Part shown: positions 1 through 5,250 of the stretch, piece by piece
How the letters are laid out: each line of letters starts with the position of its first letter
Numbering within the stretch: position 1 is the first letter of the stretch
NCBI GenBank assembly: GCA_003021325.1
Contig: PXQM01000085.1
Span: 1-7,990, forward strand
Length of the DNA stretch: 7,990 nucleotides
Direction: 5' to 3'
Origin: Halobacteriales archaeon QH_10_70_21
Lineage (GTDB): Archaea > Halobacteriota > Halobacteria > Halobacteriales > Haloarculaceae
Notes under the pieces: generated by a model
The model's database searches: none
What the model was told of the DNA's origin: nothing
The model's input: the letters and a program-made list of their open reading frames with translations, nothing else
Translations under genes and position numbers: made by a program

Positions 1-81
1 GTAGAGGCTGTGAGCCGTGTGATAGAGGTTCTGCGAGTCCGCGATGACCGCGACCCGCTGGTTGTCGTGAATCGGCGGCAT
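1..81 (-). CDS. NYN domain protein (LabA/PIN-like), N-terminal 27 codons only
   Basis: Only the start of the gene is inside the window. Reading leftwards from an ATG at 81, the frame is open to the edge and encodes MPPIHDNQRVAVIADSQNLY followed by HTAHSLY. The hydrophobic strand ending in A-D-S-Q-N-L-Y (residues 14-20) is typical of the first strand of NYN domains. Its Asp is the first of the acidic metal-binding residues of this PIN-like nuclease fold, and the Q-N follows it in LabA-type proteins. Members of this family are proposed RNases or regulators; nothing here shows the substrate. A CCTTTGCC box 26 nt upstream of the ATG suggests a leaderless transcript of its own, separate from the membrane gene that ends 44 bp upstream. 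The family call rests on a short segment. Confidence 0.72.
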   Translation of the reverse strand, partial: MPPIHDNQRVAVIADSQNLYHTAHSLY

Positions 82-102
82 ACCGGCCGTCGTTCGCGCT
101 GG

Positions 103-111
103 GGCAAAGGC
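103..111 (-). promoter_or_regulatory. Probable TATA-like box of the NYN gene
   Basis: On the minus strand this reads CCTTTGCCCC-like sequence, with the TTT at 108-106. Its centre is 26 nt upstream of the ATG at 81, the spacing expected for a haloarchaeal TATA element driving a leaderless mRNA. It lies in the 44-bp gap after the preceding minus-strand gene. The call is by spacing and composition only. Confidence 0.4.
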
Positions 112-125
112 CTTGGTATCGATCG

Positions 126-1007
126 TCAGCGCTCGTCGGTGCCGCACTCGTACACTCGGAGCGTGTCGGGAACGTCGGTTTCGACCAGCAGTCGGAGATC
201 ACACTCCGTTCCGACGGCGACCACGACCGTGTCGCCCTCGACGATGTACTCGCCCTCGCGGCGCGGGAGTTCGCCGGAGGCCTCACCCTGCCAGACCCCC
301 GGCGCGGTCTGGTCTACGTCCGCGTCCTCGGCCTCCGCGAACCCCTCCCCGACGACGCGGGTCCTGGTCGCCGGAAGAGAGTCGCCGCCGTCGTGCGTGA
401 AGACGACGACACGAGTACCGTCGGCCGTCGTGCGCTCCTCGACGTCGAGCTGCGCCCAGCCCTGCCGGTACTCCGTGGTGAGGTCGTCTGCGACCCCGGC
501 CGCGACTGGAAGCACGGCGGCGAACGCGAGCAGGCAGACGGCGACCAGCGCGAGCGGGACGCCCGAGACGCCGACGGTCGTCTCCCGGAGCAGCCATCGG
601 CCGACGGCCACCACGGCCCCGACCGCACCGACGCCGCCGGCCAACAGCAGGGCGAACGCGAGAACGGTGCGACTCCCCTGCTGGCCGACCCGGTTGACGT
701 GGGTGAAGCTGATGACCACGAGGGGCAGGCCCAGAACAGCGCCGGCGGCGACCAGACCGTGGGCACCCCGGCGGTCGTCCTCGCGAGCCACCCCCGCGGC
801 CAGGACGAGCGGACCGGCCAGATACAGTAGTCCGAGCGCTACCCAGAGCGCCTTGACGACCGTCGCACCGAGTCGGGCCTCGATGAGCGACGTCGACCAC
901 TCCAGGGGCACGAACACGGTCATCGCGGCGACGACACCGCCGAGCGCCCCGACGACCAGCGTCAGCCCGGTCACGTACGCCAGGGCCCGGTAGCCGGTCG
1001 CGTTCAT
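126..1007 (-). CDS. Five-helix membrane protein with external C-terminal pilin-like domain
   Basis: The product is 293 aa and I do not recognise it as a named family. Hydrophobic segments lie at about residues 7-33, 47-73, 82-103, 113-140 and 147-172. The loops at 74-81 (REDDRR) and 138-143 are the Arg-rich ones, so the positive-inside rule puts the N-terminus in the cytoplasm and the last 120 residues outside. That tail looks beta-rich and contains T-H-D-G-G-D-S-L (204-211), a Trp at 239, a V-E-G-D-T-V-V-V strand (256-263) and two Cys (269, 288). The order of these elements recalls the N-terminal domain of haloarchaeal type IV pilins; this is an inference. The start is the ATG at 1007, which overlaps the stop of the upstream gene as ATGA (1007-1004). 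The frame stays open further upstream, but that part is only a shadow of the neighbouring gene. Translational coupling suggests that the two membrane proteins act together. Confidence 0.8.
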   Translation of the reverse strand: MNATGYRALAYVTGLTLVVGALGGVVAAMTVFVPLEWSTSLIEARLGATVVKALWVALGLLYLAGPLVLAAGVAREDDRRGAHGLVAAGAVLGLPLVVISFTHVNRVGQQGSRTVLAFALLLAGGVGAVGAVVAVGRWLLRETTVGVSGVPLALVAVCLLAFAAVLPVAAGVADDLTTEYRQGWAQLDVEERTTADGTRVVVFTHDGGDSLPATRTRVVGEGFAEAEDADVDQTAPGVWQGEASGELPRREGEYIVEGDTVVVAVGTECDLRLLVETDVPDTLRVYECGTDER

Positions 1008-1702
1008 GGGAACAGCGCAAAGAGGACGAGCGCCACGAGTGGCGCCAGAAGCAGGTTCATGACGGTGACGTACGCCAGCAGGCTCCGGCGTTTGAGCGCG
1101 TTCTCCGGGAAGAGACCGGCGACGAGCCGGTAGCCGACCCACTCGGAGGCCGCCGCCACGGCCGTCCCGACCACGGAGACGAGCGCGCCAGCCAGCCAGC
1201 AGGGCACCGGCCCGCAGGTGGTCGCGAACTGGACGCCCTCGGGATAGGTTGGCTGGATTCGCGCGGCCTCCTCGCGGGTCAGGCCGTTTTCCTCGACCCA
1301 CCCGACGACGGGGTGGTCGTCGGGCAACTCCTCGATGCGGACGGTCGGCTCCTCGGCCATCACCGCCTCGACGAGGTCCTCACGGCCCCCCTCGCGGAGG
1401 AGGTGTGCCATCGCACACGGCCTGGCGTCGTCGCCGACGAACAGCGGAGTACGGTCGGGGCGCCCCCGGTTTCTCGGGAACGCGCCGCGCTCGCGGTAGG
1501 CCGCCAGTCGGTCGAGGTGGCGCTCGCGGCGACATCGCTGCTCGGGCGAGCGGTCGTGGTCGGCGTCCCGGAGGGCGGACTCGGTCCGGCGGAGGTGCTC
1601 ACGGATTCGGGCGTCGTCGACGGCCCGGCGGAGGCGGTTCAGGGCGCGACCGACCCGCGAGCGGGCGGTTCGGGCGGTCGAATCGGGCGTTCTCGTCGCC
1701 AT
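1004..1702 (-). CDS. Conserved protein with PCAMAHL...IQPTYP domain and two C-terminal membrane helices
   Basis: The product is 232 aa and its function is unknown. The first 75 residues are Arg-rich and helical, probably cytoplasmic. Residues 86-154 form a compact domain with P-L-F-V-G-D-D-A-R-P-C-A-M-A-H-L near its start and G-L-T-R-E-E-A-A-R-I-Q-P-T-Y-P at its end. I associate this pattern with uncharacterised proteins in several bacterial phyla, from memory. Two hydrophobic segments follow, at about 167-190 and 207-231, so the protein is probably C-terminally anchored with its domain inside the cell. Cys96, Cys163 and Cys168 are the notable cysteines. A TTG at 1729 would add nine residues, but I chose the ATG at 1702 because a TATTTGCC box sits 27 nt upstream of it. 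The gene overlaps the next by ATGA and probably forms a two-gene operon with it. Confidence 0.8.
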   Translation of the reverse strand: MATRTPDSTARTARSRVGRALNRLRRAVDDARIREHLRRTESALRDADHDRSPEQRCRRERHLDRLAAYRERGAFPRNRGRPDRTPLFVGDDARPCAMAHLLREGGREDLVEAVMAEEPTVRIEELPDDHPVVGWVEENGLTREEAARIQPTYPEGVQFATTCGPVPCWLAGALVSVVGTAVAAASEWVGYRLVAGLFPENALKRRSLLAYVTVMNLLLAPLVALVLFALFP

Positions 1703-1723
1703 TGCTCCGGGGTCGGAGCGGCC

Positions 1724-1736
1724 GGGCAAATAGCTG
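1724..1736 (-). promoter_or_regulatory. Probable promoter of the two-gene membrane operon
   Basis: In the 61-bp gap after the PAC2 gene, the minus strand reads AGCTATTTGCCCGG. The AT core (1732-1728) is about 27 nt upstream of the ATG at 1702. This fits a TATA element and a leaderless message, and argues against the TTG at 1729, which would lie inside the box. Confidence 0.45.
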
Positions 1737-1763
1737 TCGCCGCTCTCACAGATCGTGGCGGCG

Positions 1764-2501
1764 CTACTGGAAGCCGCGGATTGGCTGGGCCTGCGTGCTC
1801 TCGTCGCCGGCGTCCTCGAGCTGCTGGGCCAGTTCCTGGCGAGCCGCCTGTATCTCGTCGGCCTGCTCGACGAGCGAGTCGGTGTTCACCTCGACGTCGG
1901 CGATGGGTGCGACGGCCTTCTCGAGGATGACCCGTGCGGACTCGGGGTCGGGGAACTTCGCCTGCGTCTGGACGATGAGCCCGACCGCGTCGAGGCCGGT
2001 CACGCCGGCGCGCGACAGCAGGGCGCCGGTGGGGCCACTGATGAGGCCGCTCTCCCGCGGCGGGTCGACGTCGACGCCGTCGAGGGTCGATTCGGCGCCG
2101 CCGGTCGCGATGCCGTACAGCTCCGGAACGCCGCTTTTCTCCTCCGGGAGTCCGCTGAGGTACAGCGGGAGGACGTCGTGCTCGTCGAACCAGCCGGTGA
2201 CGCAGGCGGCGAACTCCGGCGCGCCCGAGGGCGAGACCGGCACGTCGCTCTGGAGGACCAGCAGGTCGCGCTCGGCGTCGGCGTAGAGCCGGACGGGCGG
2301 CTTGACGCCCGACTCGCCGCCGTGGTAGACCGCGACGTCCGGCAGGCCGTCGCAGTGCAGCGACCCGTAGAAGCTCATGTCGAACTCCTCGACGAGGTGG
2401 TCGGCGGCGATTTTCCCGACGAGCCCGGCCCCGGGAAGCCCCTCGACCAGTACGGGCGAGTCCAGTTCGATGTCGTCGGCGTGCATCTGGATGCGTGCCA
2501 T
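1764..2501 (-). CDS. PAC2 family proteasome assembly chaperone
   Basis: The product is 245 aa, a usual length for archaeal PAC2 proteins. Archaeal members (PbaA/PbaB type) help assemble the 20S proteasome alpha ring in the cytoplasm. The diagnostic N-terminal motif is present: P-V-L-V-E-G-L-P-G-A-G-L-V-G-K (16-30), followed by A-A-D-H-L. The middle has L-L-V-L-Q-S-D-V-P-V (80-89) and a Gly-rich Y-G-I-A-T-G-G (129-135). The section G-P-T-G-A-L-L (156-162) matches the family's second nucleotide-hydrolase-like loop. Residues 205-231 look like a coiled coil. The chain ends in I-R-G-F-Q, a position where proteasome-binding HbYX-like tails occur. It is probably monocistronic and divergent from the methyltransferase cluster. 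The start ATG is supported by an AT-rich box 27 nt upstream. The family call is firm; direct action on the proteasome is inferred from relatives. Confidence 0.93.
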   Translation of the reverse strand: MARIQMHADDIELDSPVLVEGLPGAGLVGKIAADHLVEEFDMSFYGSLHCDGLPDVAVYHGGESGVKPPVRLYADAERDLLVLQSDVPVSPSGAPEFAACVTGWFDEHDVLPLYLSGLPEEKSGVPELYGIATGGAESTLDGVDVDPPRESGLISGPTGALLSRAGVTGLDAVGLIVQTQAKFPDPESARVILEKAVAPIADVEVNTDSLVEQADEIQAARQELAQQLEDAGDESTQAQPIRGFQ

Positions 2502-2524
2502 GGCCGGCCGAACGGGCGGCGGCG

Positions 2525-2532
2525 TCTTAAGC
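2525..2532 (-). promoter_or_regulatory. Probable TATA-like box of the PAC2 gene
   Basis: CTTAAG lies in the 86-bp divergent gap between the PAC2 and methyltransferase starts. Its TTAA (2527-2530) is centred 27 nt upstream of the PAC2 ATG at 2501 and is the only AT-rich spot near that distance. It suggests a leaderless PAC2 transcript. Confidence 0.4.
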
Positions 2533-2557
2533 GTGTGCGCCGCCCGGAACCGACACC

Positions 2558-2566
2558 GACAAAGCC
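2558..2566 (+). promoter_or_regulatory. Possible TATA-like box of the methyltransferase cluster
   Basis: GACAAAGCC is centred 26 nt upstream of the ATG at 2588. The AT core is only three bases, so the call is weak. It rests on the spacing seen at the other starts in this window. Confidence 0.28.
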
Positions 2567-2587
2567 GCGGCCGTCCGACGGCACGCC

Positions 2588-3499
2588 ATGGACCCGCTCG
2601 CCAGGTACGACCCGCTGGTGGAGGAGCCGGCGGCGTTCCACCGGGCCTGCGACCGGCCGCTGCCGTCGGTCGTCCGGGTCAACGACATCAAGGCGACGCC
2701 CGACCGCGTCCGCCGGGCCTTCGAGGCCGCCGACGTCGGCCACGACCCCGTCGGGTGGCACGACGGTCTGTTCCGGCTCGACGACGACGTCTCGCCGGGC
2801 AACACGTGGCCGTTCGTCCACGGCTGGGTGTACGGCCAGGAGGAGGTCTCGGCCATCCCAGCCCGCGTCCTCGACCCCGCCCCGGGCGAGCGGGTCTTCG
2901 ACCCATGTGCCGCCCCCGGGAGCAAGACGACCCAGCTGGCCGCGCTGATGGACGACCGCGGGCTGCTCGTCGCCAACGACAGCAACCTCGGGCGGCTGTC
3001 GGCGCTGCGGGCCAACACCGAGCGCTGCGGCGTCTCGAACGCCGTCGTCACCTGCGGGGACGCCCGGAACGTCTCGCTTTCGCCGTTCGGCGGCGAGCCC
3101 TTCGACCGCGCGCTCGTCGACGTGCCCTGTTCGTGCGAGGGGACGATACGGAAGAACCCCGACGCCCTCGACGAGTGGTCGCTCGACCACGTCGAGGGCA
3201 TCGCGGGCGTCCAGCGGGCCATCCTCGGGCGCGCCATCGAGGTGACCCGCGAGGGCGGTACCGTCGTCTACTCGACCTGCACCTTCGCGCCCGAGGAGAA
3301 CGAGGCCGTCCTCGACCACGCCCTCGCGGAGTACGACTGCCGGCTCGCGGCGTACGACCTCGAACTGGAGCACGCCCCTGGCGTCACCGAGTGGCAGGGG
3401 GCGACCTACGACGGGTCGGTCCGGCGCGCCAAGCGCGTCTACCCCCACCACAACGACACCGGCGGGTTCTTCTGTGCGACACTGGAGGTGGGGGCGTGA
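2588..3499 (+). CDS. RsmB/NSUN (NOL1/NOP2/Sun) family RNA cytosine-C5 methyltransferase
   Basis: The product is 303 aa. The enzyme transfers a methyl group from S-adenosylmethionine to C5 of a cytosine in rRNA or tRNA. Family motifs appear in order: D-P-C-A-A-P-G-S-K-T-T-Q (105-116) for SAM binding; D-S-N (131-133), acidic ribose contact; C-G-D-A-R (156-160); the motif IV P-C-S-C-E-G-T (180-186) with Cys181; and motif VI Y-S-T-C-T-F (228-233) with Cys231, the expected nucleophile. Y-P-H-H-N-D-T-G-G-F-F (285-295) is the usual C-terminal strand. All key residues are intact. The chain ends after the Rossmann core, so it lacks the C-terminal PUA-like domain of RsmF-type enzymes; the next gene appears to supply it. 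It is the first gene of a three-gene cluster and its stop overlaps the next start as GTGA. The exact RNA target cannot be told from the sequence. Confidence 0.93.
   Translation: MDPLARYDPLVEEPAAFHRACDRPLPSVVRVNDIKATPDRVRRAFEAADVGHDPVGWHDGLFRLDDDVSPGNTWPFVHGWVYGQEEVSAIPARVLDPAPGERVFDPCAAPGSKTTQLAALMDDRGLLVANDSNLGRLSALRANTERCGVSNAVVTCGDARNVSLSPFGGEPFDRALVDVPCSCEGTIRKNPDALDEWSLDHVEGIAGVQRAILGRAIEVTREGGTVVYSTCTFAPEENEAVLDHALAEYDCRLAAYDLELEHAPGVTEWQGATYDGSVRRAKRVYPHHNDTGGFFCATLEVGA
3484..3490 (+). promoter_or_regulatory. Shine-Dalgarno for the GTG start at 3496
   Basis: GGAGGTG is fully complementary to the haloarchaeal 16S rRNA 3' end and lies 5 nt before the GTG at 3496. It sits inside the last codons of the methyltransferase gene. 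It is the best ribosome-binding site I see in the window and fixes the original start of the disrupted gene. Confidence 0.7.
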
Positions 3500-3901
3500 G
3501 CGGCGAGGACGGCGCCCCCCGGGACGACGGCCTCCGGACCAACGACGGCCAGGTGTTCGACCGGCTGCCGGCGACGGCCGACGACCGGGTCGTCGAGGAC
3601 CGGGCGACCCGAGGCCGTCGGGATGACGTTCCTCCGGACGCGCCAGGAGCACTGGAAGCCGACGACGGACGCCGTCCAGCGGTTCGGCCGCGAGGCGACG
3701 CGGAACGTCGTCGTCCTCGACGACGCCGAGGCCCGCGCGTTCCTCCGCGGCGAGGACACCGACCCTGACTGGGACGGCGACTGGGGCTACCTCATCGCCG
3801 CCCACGAGATAGCTGGCGACGTCGAACCCATCGGCGTCGGCCTCTACCTCTACGACGAGTTGCGTTCCCGGATGCCCAAGGGCCGGCGGCGCGACCTGTG
3901 A
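3496..3901 (+). pseudogene. PUA-like RNA-binding partner of the methyltransferase, disrupted by an internal deletion with frameshift
   Basis: The gene begins at a GTG (3496) that overlaps the methyltransferase stop as GTGA and has a strong Shine-Dalgarno, GGAGGTG, at 3484-3490. From there 39 residues read well, including N-D-G-Q-V-F-D-R-L-P-A-T-A and ending E-D-R-A-T-R at about 3612. The frame then turns into an Arg/Pro-rich shadow and stops at 3766-3768. The natural continuation is in the +1 frame from about 3611: E-A-V-G-M-T-F-L-R-T-R-Q-E-H-W-K-P, through W-D-G-D-W-G-Y-L-I, to P-K-G-R-R-R-D-L and a stop at 3899-3901. From memory, haloarchaeal relatives carry roughly 45-50 Trp-rich residues between the two parts. 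The lost length should be 3n+2. The C-terminal part resembles the PUA-like domain of RsmF/NSUN methyltransferases (inference). A 92-aa product from the ATG at 3623 is possible. A sequencing or assembly error cannot be excluded. Confidence 0.65.
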
Positions 3902-4434
3902 CCCGCTATCTCCTCGCGGACGCGCACTTCGGCGATTCCGAGGTCATGGAGTACACCGCCCGGCCGTTCGGGTCGGTCGCCGAGATGGACGACGCGCTCC
4001 TGGAAGGGTGGAACGACGTCGTCGGGCCGGACGACGAGGTGGTCTTCGTCGGCGACTTCGCGGTCCCGTCGGAGCCGACCACCGTCCGGCGGTGGCTCAA
4101 CCGGGTGAACGGCAACGTGGTGTTCGTCGTCGGCGACCACGACCCCGGCGCACGCAGGAGCCACGCGGTCCGGACCCGGGCGGCCTACGAGTTCCGGGCG
4201 GGCGGCCACCGGTTCCACTGCGTCCACCACCCCGACGACGCCCCGCCGGACCGCGACGGCTGGCTCGTGCACGGCCACGTCCACGACATGCGGCCCGACG
4301 AGTACCCCTTCATCGACCCGGACGCTCGCCGGGTGAACGTCGGCGTCGAACTCCTGGGCTACGAGCCGCTTCCCGCCGACGAGCTGGTCGGCTACGTCGA
4401 GAAGGGCGAGCAACTCCGCGAACGGCCCGAGTGA
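3898..4434 (+). CDS. Metallophosphoesterase (calcineurin-like)
   Basis: The product is 178 aa, a small single-domain phosphoesterase with a two-metal active site. Motifs in order: D8-A-H10 followed by F-G-D; R22-P-F; G52-D53-F; G79-D80-H81-D82, where most of the superfamily has G-N-H-D; V-H-H-P (109-112); and G126-H-V-H129. Every metal-ligand position is filled, but with Asp in place of Asn at 80. The overall pattern, with R-P-F, then W-N, then G-D-F, matches the group found in many bacteria and phages as 'phosphoesterase or phosphohydrolase'; the substrate is unknown. The GTG start overlaps the stop of the preceding gene (GTGA, 3898-3901), so the gene is the last of a coupled cluster with the methyltransferase. 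No strong Shine-Dalgarno is visible. A stem-loop follows the stop at once. A role in RNA metabolism is possible from context only. Confidence 0.88.
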   Translation: MTRYLLADAHFGDSEVMEYTARPFGSVAEMDDALLEGWNDVVGPDDEVVFVGDFAVPSEPTTVRRWLNRVNGNVVFVVGDHDPGARRSHAVRTRAAYEFRAGGHRFHCVHHPDDAPPDRDGWLVHGHVHDMRPDEYPFIDPDARRVNVGVELLGYEPLPADELVGYVEKGEQLRERPE

Positions 4435-4449
4435 GCCCCGGACGGGGCT
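4434..4449 (+). terminator. Stem-loop directly after the phosphoesterase stop
   Basis: AGCCCC and GGGGCT form a perfect 6-bp GC stem around a GGAC tetraloop, beginning on the last base of the stop codon. There is no T-rich run just downstream, which archaeal terminators normally need. It may therefore be a 3'-end stabiliser instead, or chance in GC-rich DNA. Confidence 0.3.
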
Positions 4450-4513
4450 GGCCGTCGCCCGGCATCCGGCGTGGACCGGGACCGGCAGCGCGTCCGCTAC
4501 GGGGCGTAACTGT

Positions 4514-4563
4514 CAGAAGAACGAACAACCGTCCATCGCTACGAACGACGGGGATCAGTCGTT
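4514..4563 (-). terminator. Probable cspA terminator
   Basis: Downstream of the cspA stop, the minus strand has AACGAC and GTCGTT arms (4563-4558 and 4549-4544) around an 8-nt loop. About 14 nt later comes a T-rich stretch, GGTTGTTCGTTCTTCTG (4530-4514), unusual for this GC-rich window. Archaeal termination depends mainly on T-rich tracts, so the T stretch is the stronger part of the call. The 153-bp gap between the phosphoesterase and cspA holds no supported gene. Confidence 0.45.
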
Positions 4564-4587
4564 AGCCGCTGAGTAGGCAGGGGTAGT

Positions 4588-4794
4588 TCACTTGCGGACG
4601 AGGTTCGTCGCGCGGGGTCCCTTGGGGGATGATTCGATGTCGAACTCGACGTCCTGCCCCTCCTCGAGGTCCGGACCGCCCACGTCCTCCATGTGGAAGA
4701 ACACGTCCTCGTCGTCGTCGACGTCGTCCGCGTCAGTCGAGATGAAACCGTAACCGCCAGTGTCGTTGAAGAAGTCAACCTTACCGTTTGCCAT
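4588..4794 (-). CDS. cspA: Cold-shock domain protein CspA
   Basis: The product is 68 aa, one five-stranded OB-fold cold-shock domain that binds single-stranded RNA or DNA without sequence specificity and is thought to act as an RNA chaperone. It opens M-A-N-G-K-V-D-F-F-N-D-T-G-G-Y-G-F-I (1-18), containing the RNP1-type G-Y-G-F-I. RNP2 is D-V-F-F-H-M (30-35), and P-K-G-P-R-A-T-N (57-64) is the last strand. Between the RNP motifs is an acidic loop, D-A-D-D-V-D-D-D-E-D (21-30), slightly longer than in the short haloarchaeal paralogues I recall. The gene is monocistronic: divergent from the CxxC protein, with its own candidate promoter and terminator. The ATG at 4794 is the only start that gives the conserved N-terminus. 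Confidence 0.96.
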   Translation of the reverse strand: MANGKVDFFNDTGGYGFISTDADDVDDDEDVFFHMEDVGGPDLEEGQDVEFDIESSPKGPRATNLVRK

Positions 4795-4820
4795 TACAAA
4801 CAAACGTATGGTGCTCTCGG

Positions 4821-4829
4821 CGATAACCC
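4821..4829 (-). promoter_or_regulatory. Probable TATA-like box of cspA
   Basis: GGTTATCG on the minus strand, with TTAT at 4826-4823, is centred 30 nt upstream of the cspA ATG. This would give a leader of only about three bases. The leader itself is T-rich (ACGTTTGTTTGTA, 4807-4795), which would keep the 5' end unstructured. Confidence 0.42.
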
Positions 4830-4933
4830 TTCCGCGGGTCGGGTTACCACGGCACCCTGGCGGACGAGCGTCCGGAACGACCCCCCGAGCACCGCGCCGG
4901 AGGGCATCCCGGCGGCTCGATTCCGGAGACAGG

Positions 4934-4939
4934 TACTTA
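4934..4939 (+). promoter_or_regulatory. Possible TATA-like box of the four-CxxC protein
   Basis: TACTTA stands out in a GC-rich stretch, about 35 nt upstream of the ATG at 4972. Transcription would start near 4963 and leave a leader of about 9 nt. It lies in the 177-bp divergent gap shared with cspA, in which I see nothing else convincing. Confidence 0.33.
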
Positions 4940-4971
4940 CCGGGCGCCCCCGAGTGGCGAGACGCACCGAC

Positions 4972-5241
4972 ATGAAACAGTGCCACAGCTGCCAGACGGT
5001 CATCGACGAGTACCTCCTCGACAGACAACTCGACCCGCTGCGCGAGCTGACGGCCGACGACTTCAACCTCTGTGCGGACTGCGTGACCATCGTCGCGGAC
5101 GCCTGCGTGGAGTGCGCCGGCGCGGTGTACGTCCCCCGGAGCGACGCCGTCGTCCCCGACTACTGCCCGACGTGCCGCTCGGACCTGATCGCCCGGACGG
5201 ACCGGGACCCGGGCTGGACGAGCGACGGCGTCTCCTCCTGA
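4972..5241 (+). CDS. Small zinc-ribbon-type protein with four CxxC pairs
   Basis: The product is 89 aa. Four CxxC pairs are present: C4/C7, C34/C37, C45/C48 and C65/C68. That is enough for two zinc sites, most simply C4/C7 with C34/C37 and C45/C48 with C65/C68, or interleaved. Between the first and second pairs is V-I-D-E-Y-L-L-D (10-17) and an acidic helix. D-Y-C-P-T-C-R-S-D-L-I (63-73) is a typical zinc knuckle. There is no signal peptide and no membrane segment. I believe close relatives occur widely in haloarchaea as an uncharacterised family, but I cannot name a function. It may bind nucleic acid or another protein. The ATG is supported by conserved-looking sequence right from residue 1. 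It is divergent from cspA and convergent with the Bax1 gene, 9 bp away. Confidence 0.85.
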   Translation: MKQCHSCQTVIDEYLLDRQLDPLRELTADDFNLCADCVTIVADACVECAGAVYVPRSDAVVPDYCPTCRSDLIARTDRDPGWTSDGVSS

Positions 5242-5250
5242 CCCGGTCCG

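Noticed and set aside
10..993. Long plus-strand open frame of 327 codons opposite the five-helix membrane gene
   Set aside because: It is Ser/Thr/Arg-rich with no domain, and is an antisense shadow of a GC-rich gene. The minus frame shows clear membrane helices and an ATGA link.
3496..3768. The frame-1 reading as a complete 90-aa Arg/Pro-rich protein
   Set aside because: Its second half is Arg/Pro-rich, unlike the acidic neighbours, and overlaps the recognisable PUA-like domain in frame 2.
2375..3805. 476-codon minus-strand frame opposite the methyltransferase
   Set aside because: The plus strand has all NSUN motifs. The minus frame is a low-complexity shadow and runs into the PAC2 start.
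4571..4592. GTAGTTCACT next to the cspA stop, shared with the convergent stops at 7536-7545; possible repeat
   Set aside because: The overlap is about ten bases and is explained partly by stop codons on both strands (TAG / TCA). No longer match is visible.
4861..4874. Inverted repeat CGGACGAGCGTCCG in the cspA divergent region, a possible operator
   Set aside because: The same 14-mer occurs at 5423-5436 inside the Bax1 coding sequence, and such GC-rich palindromes arise easily here. There is no evidence for a site.
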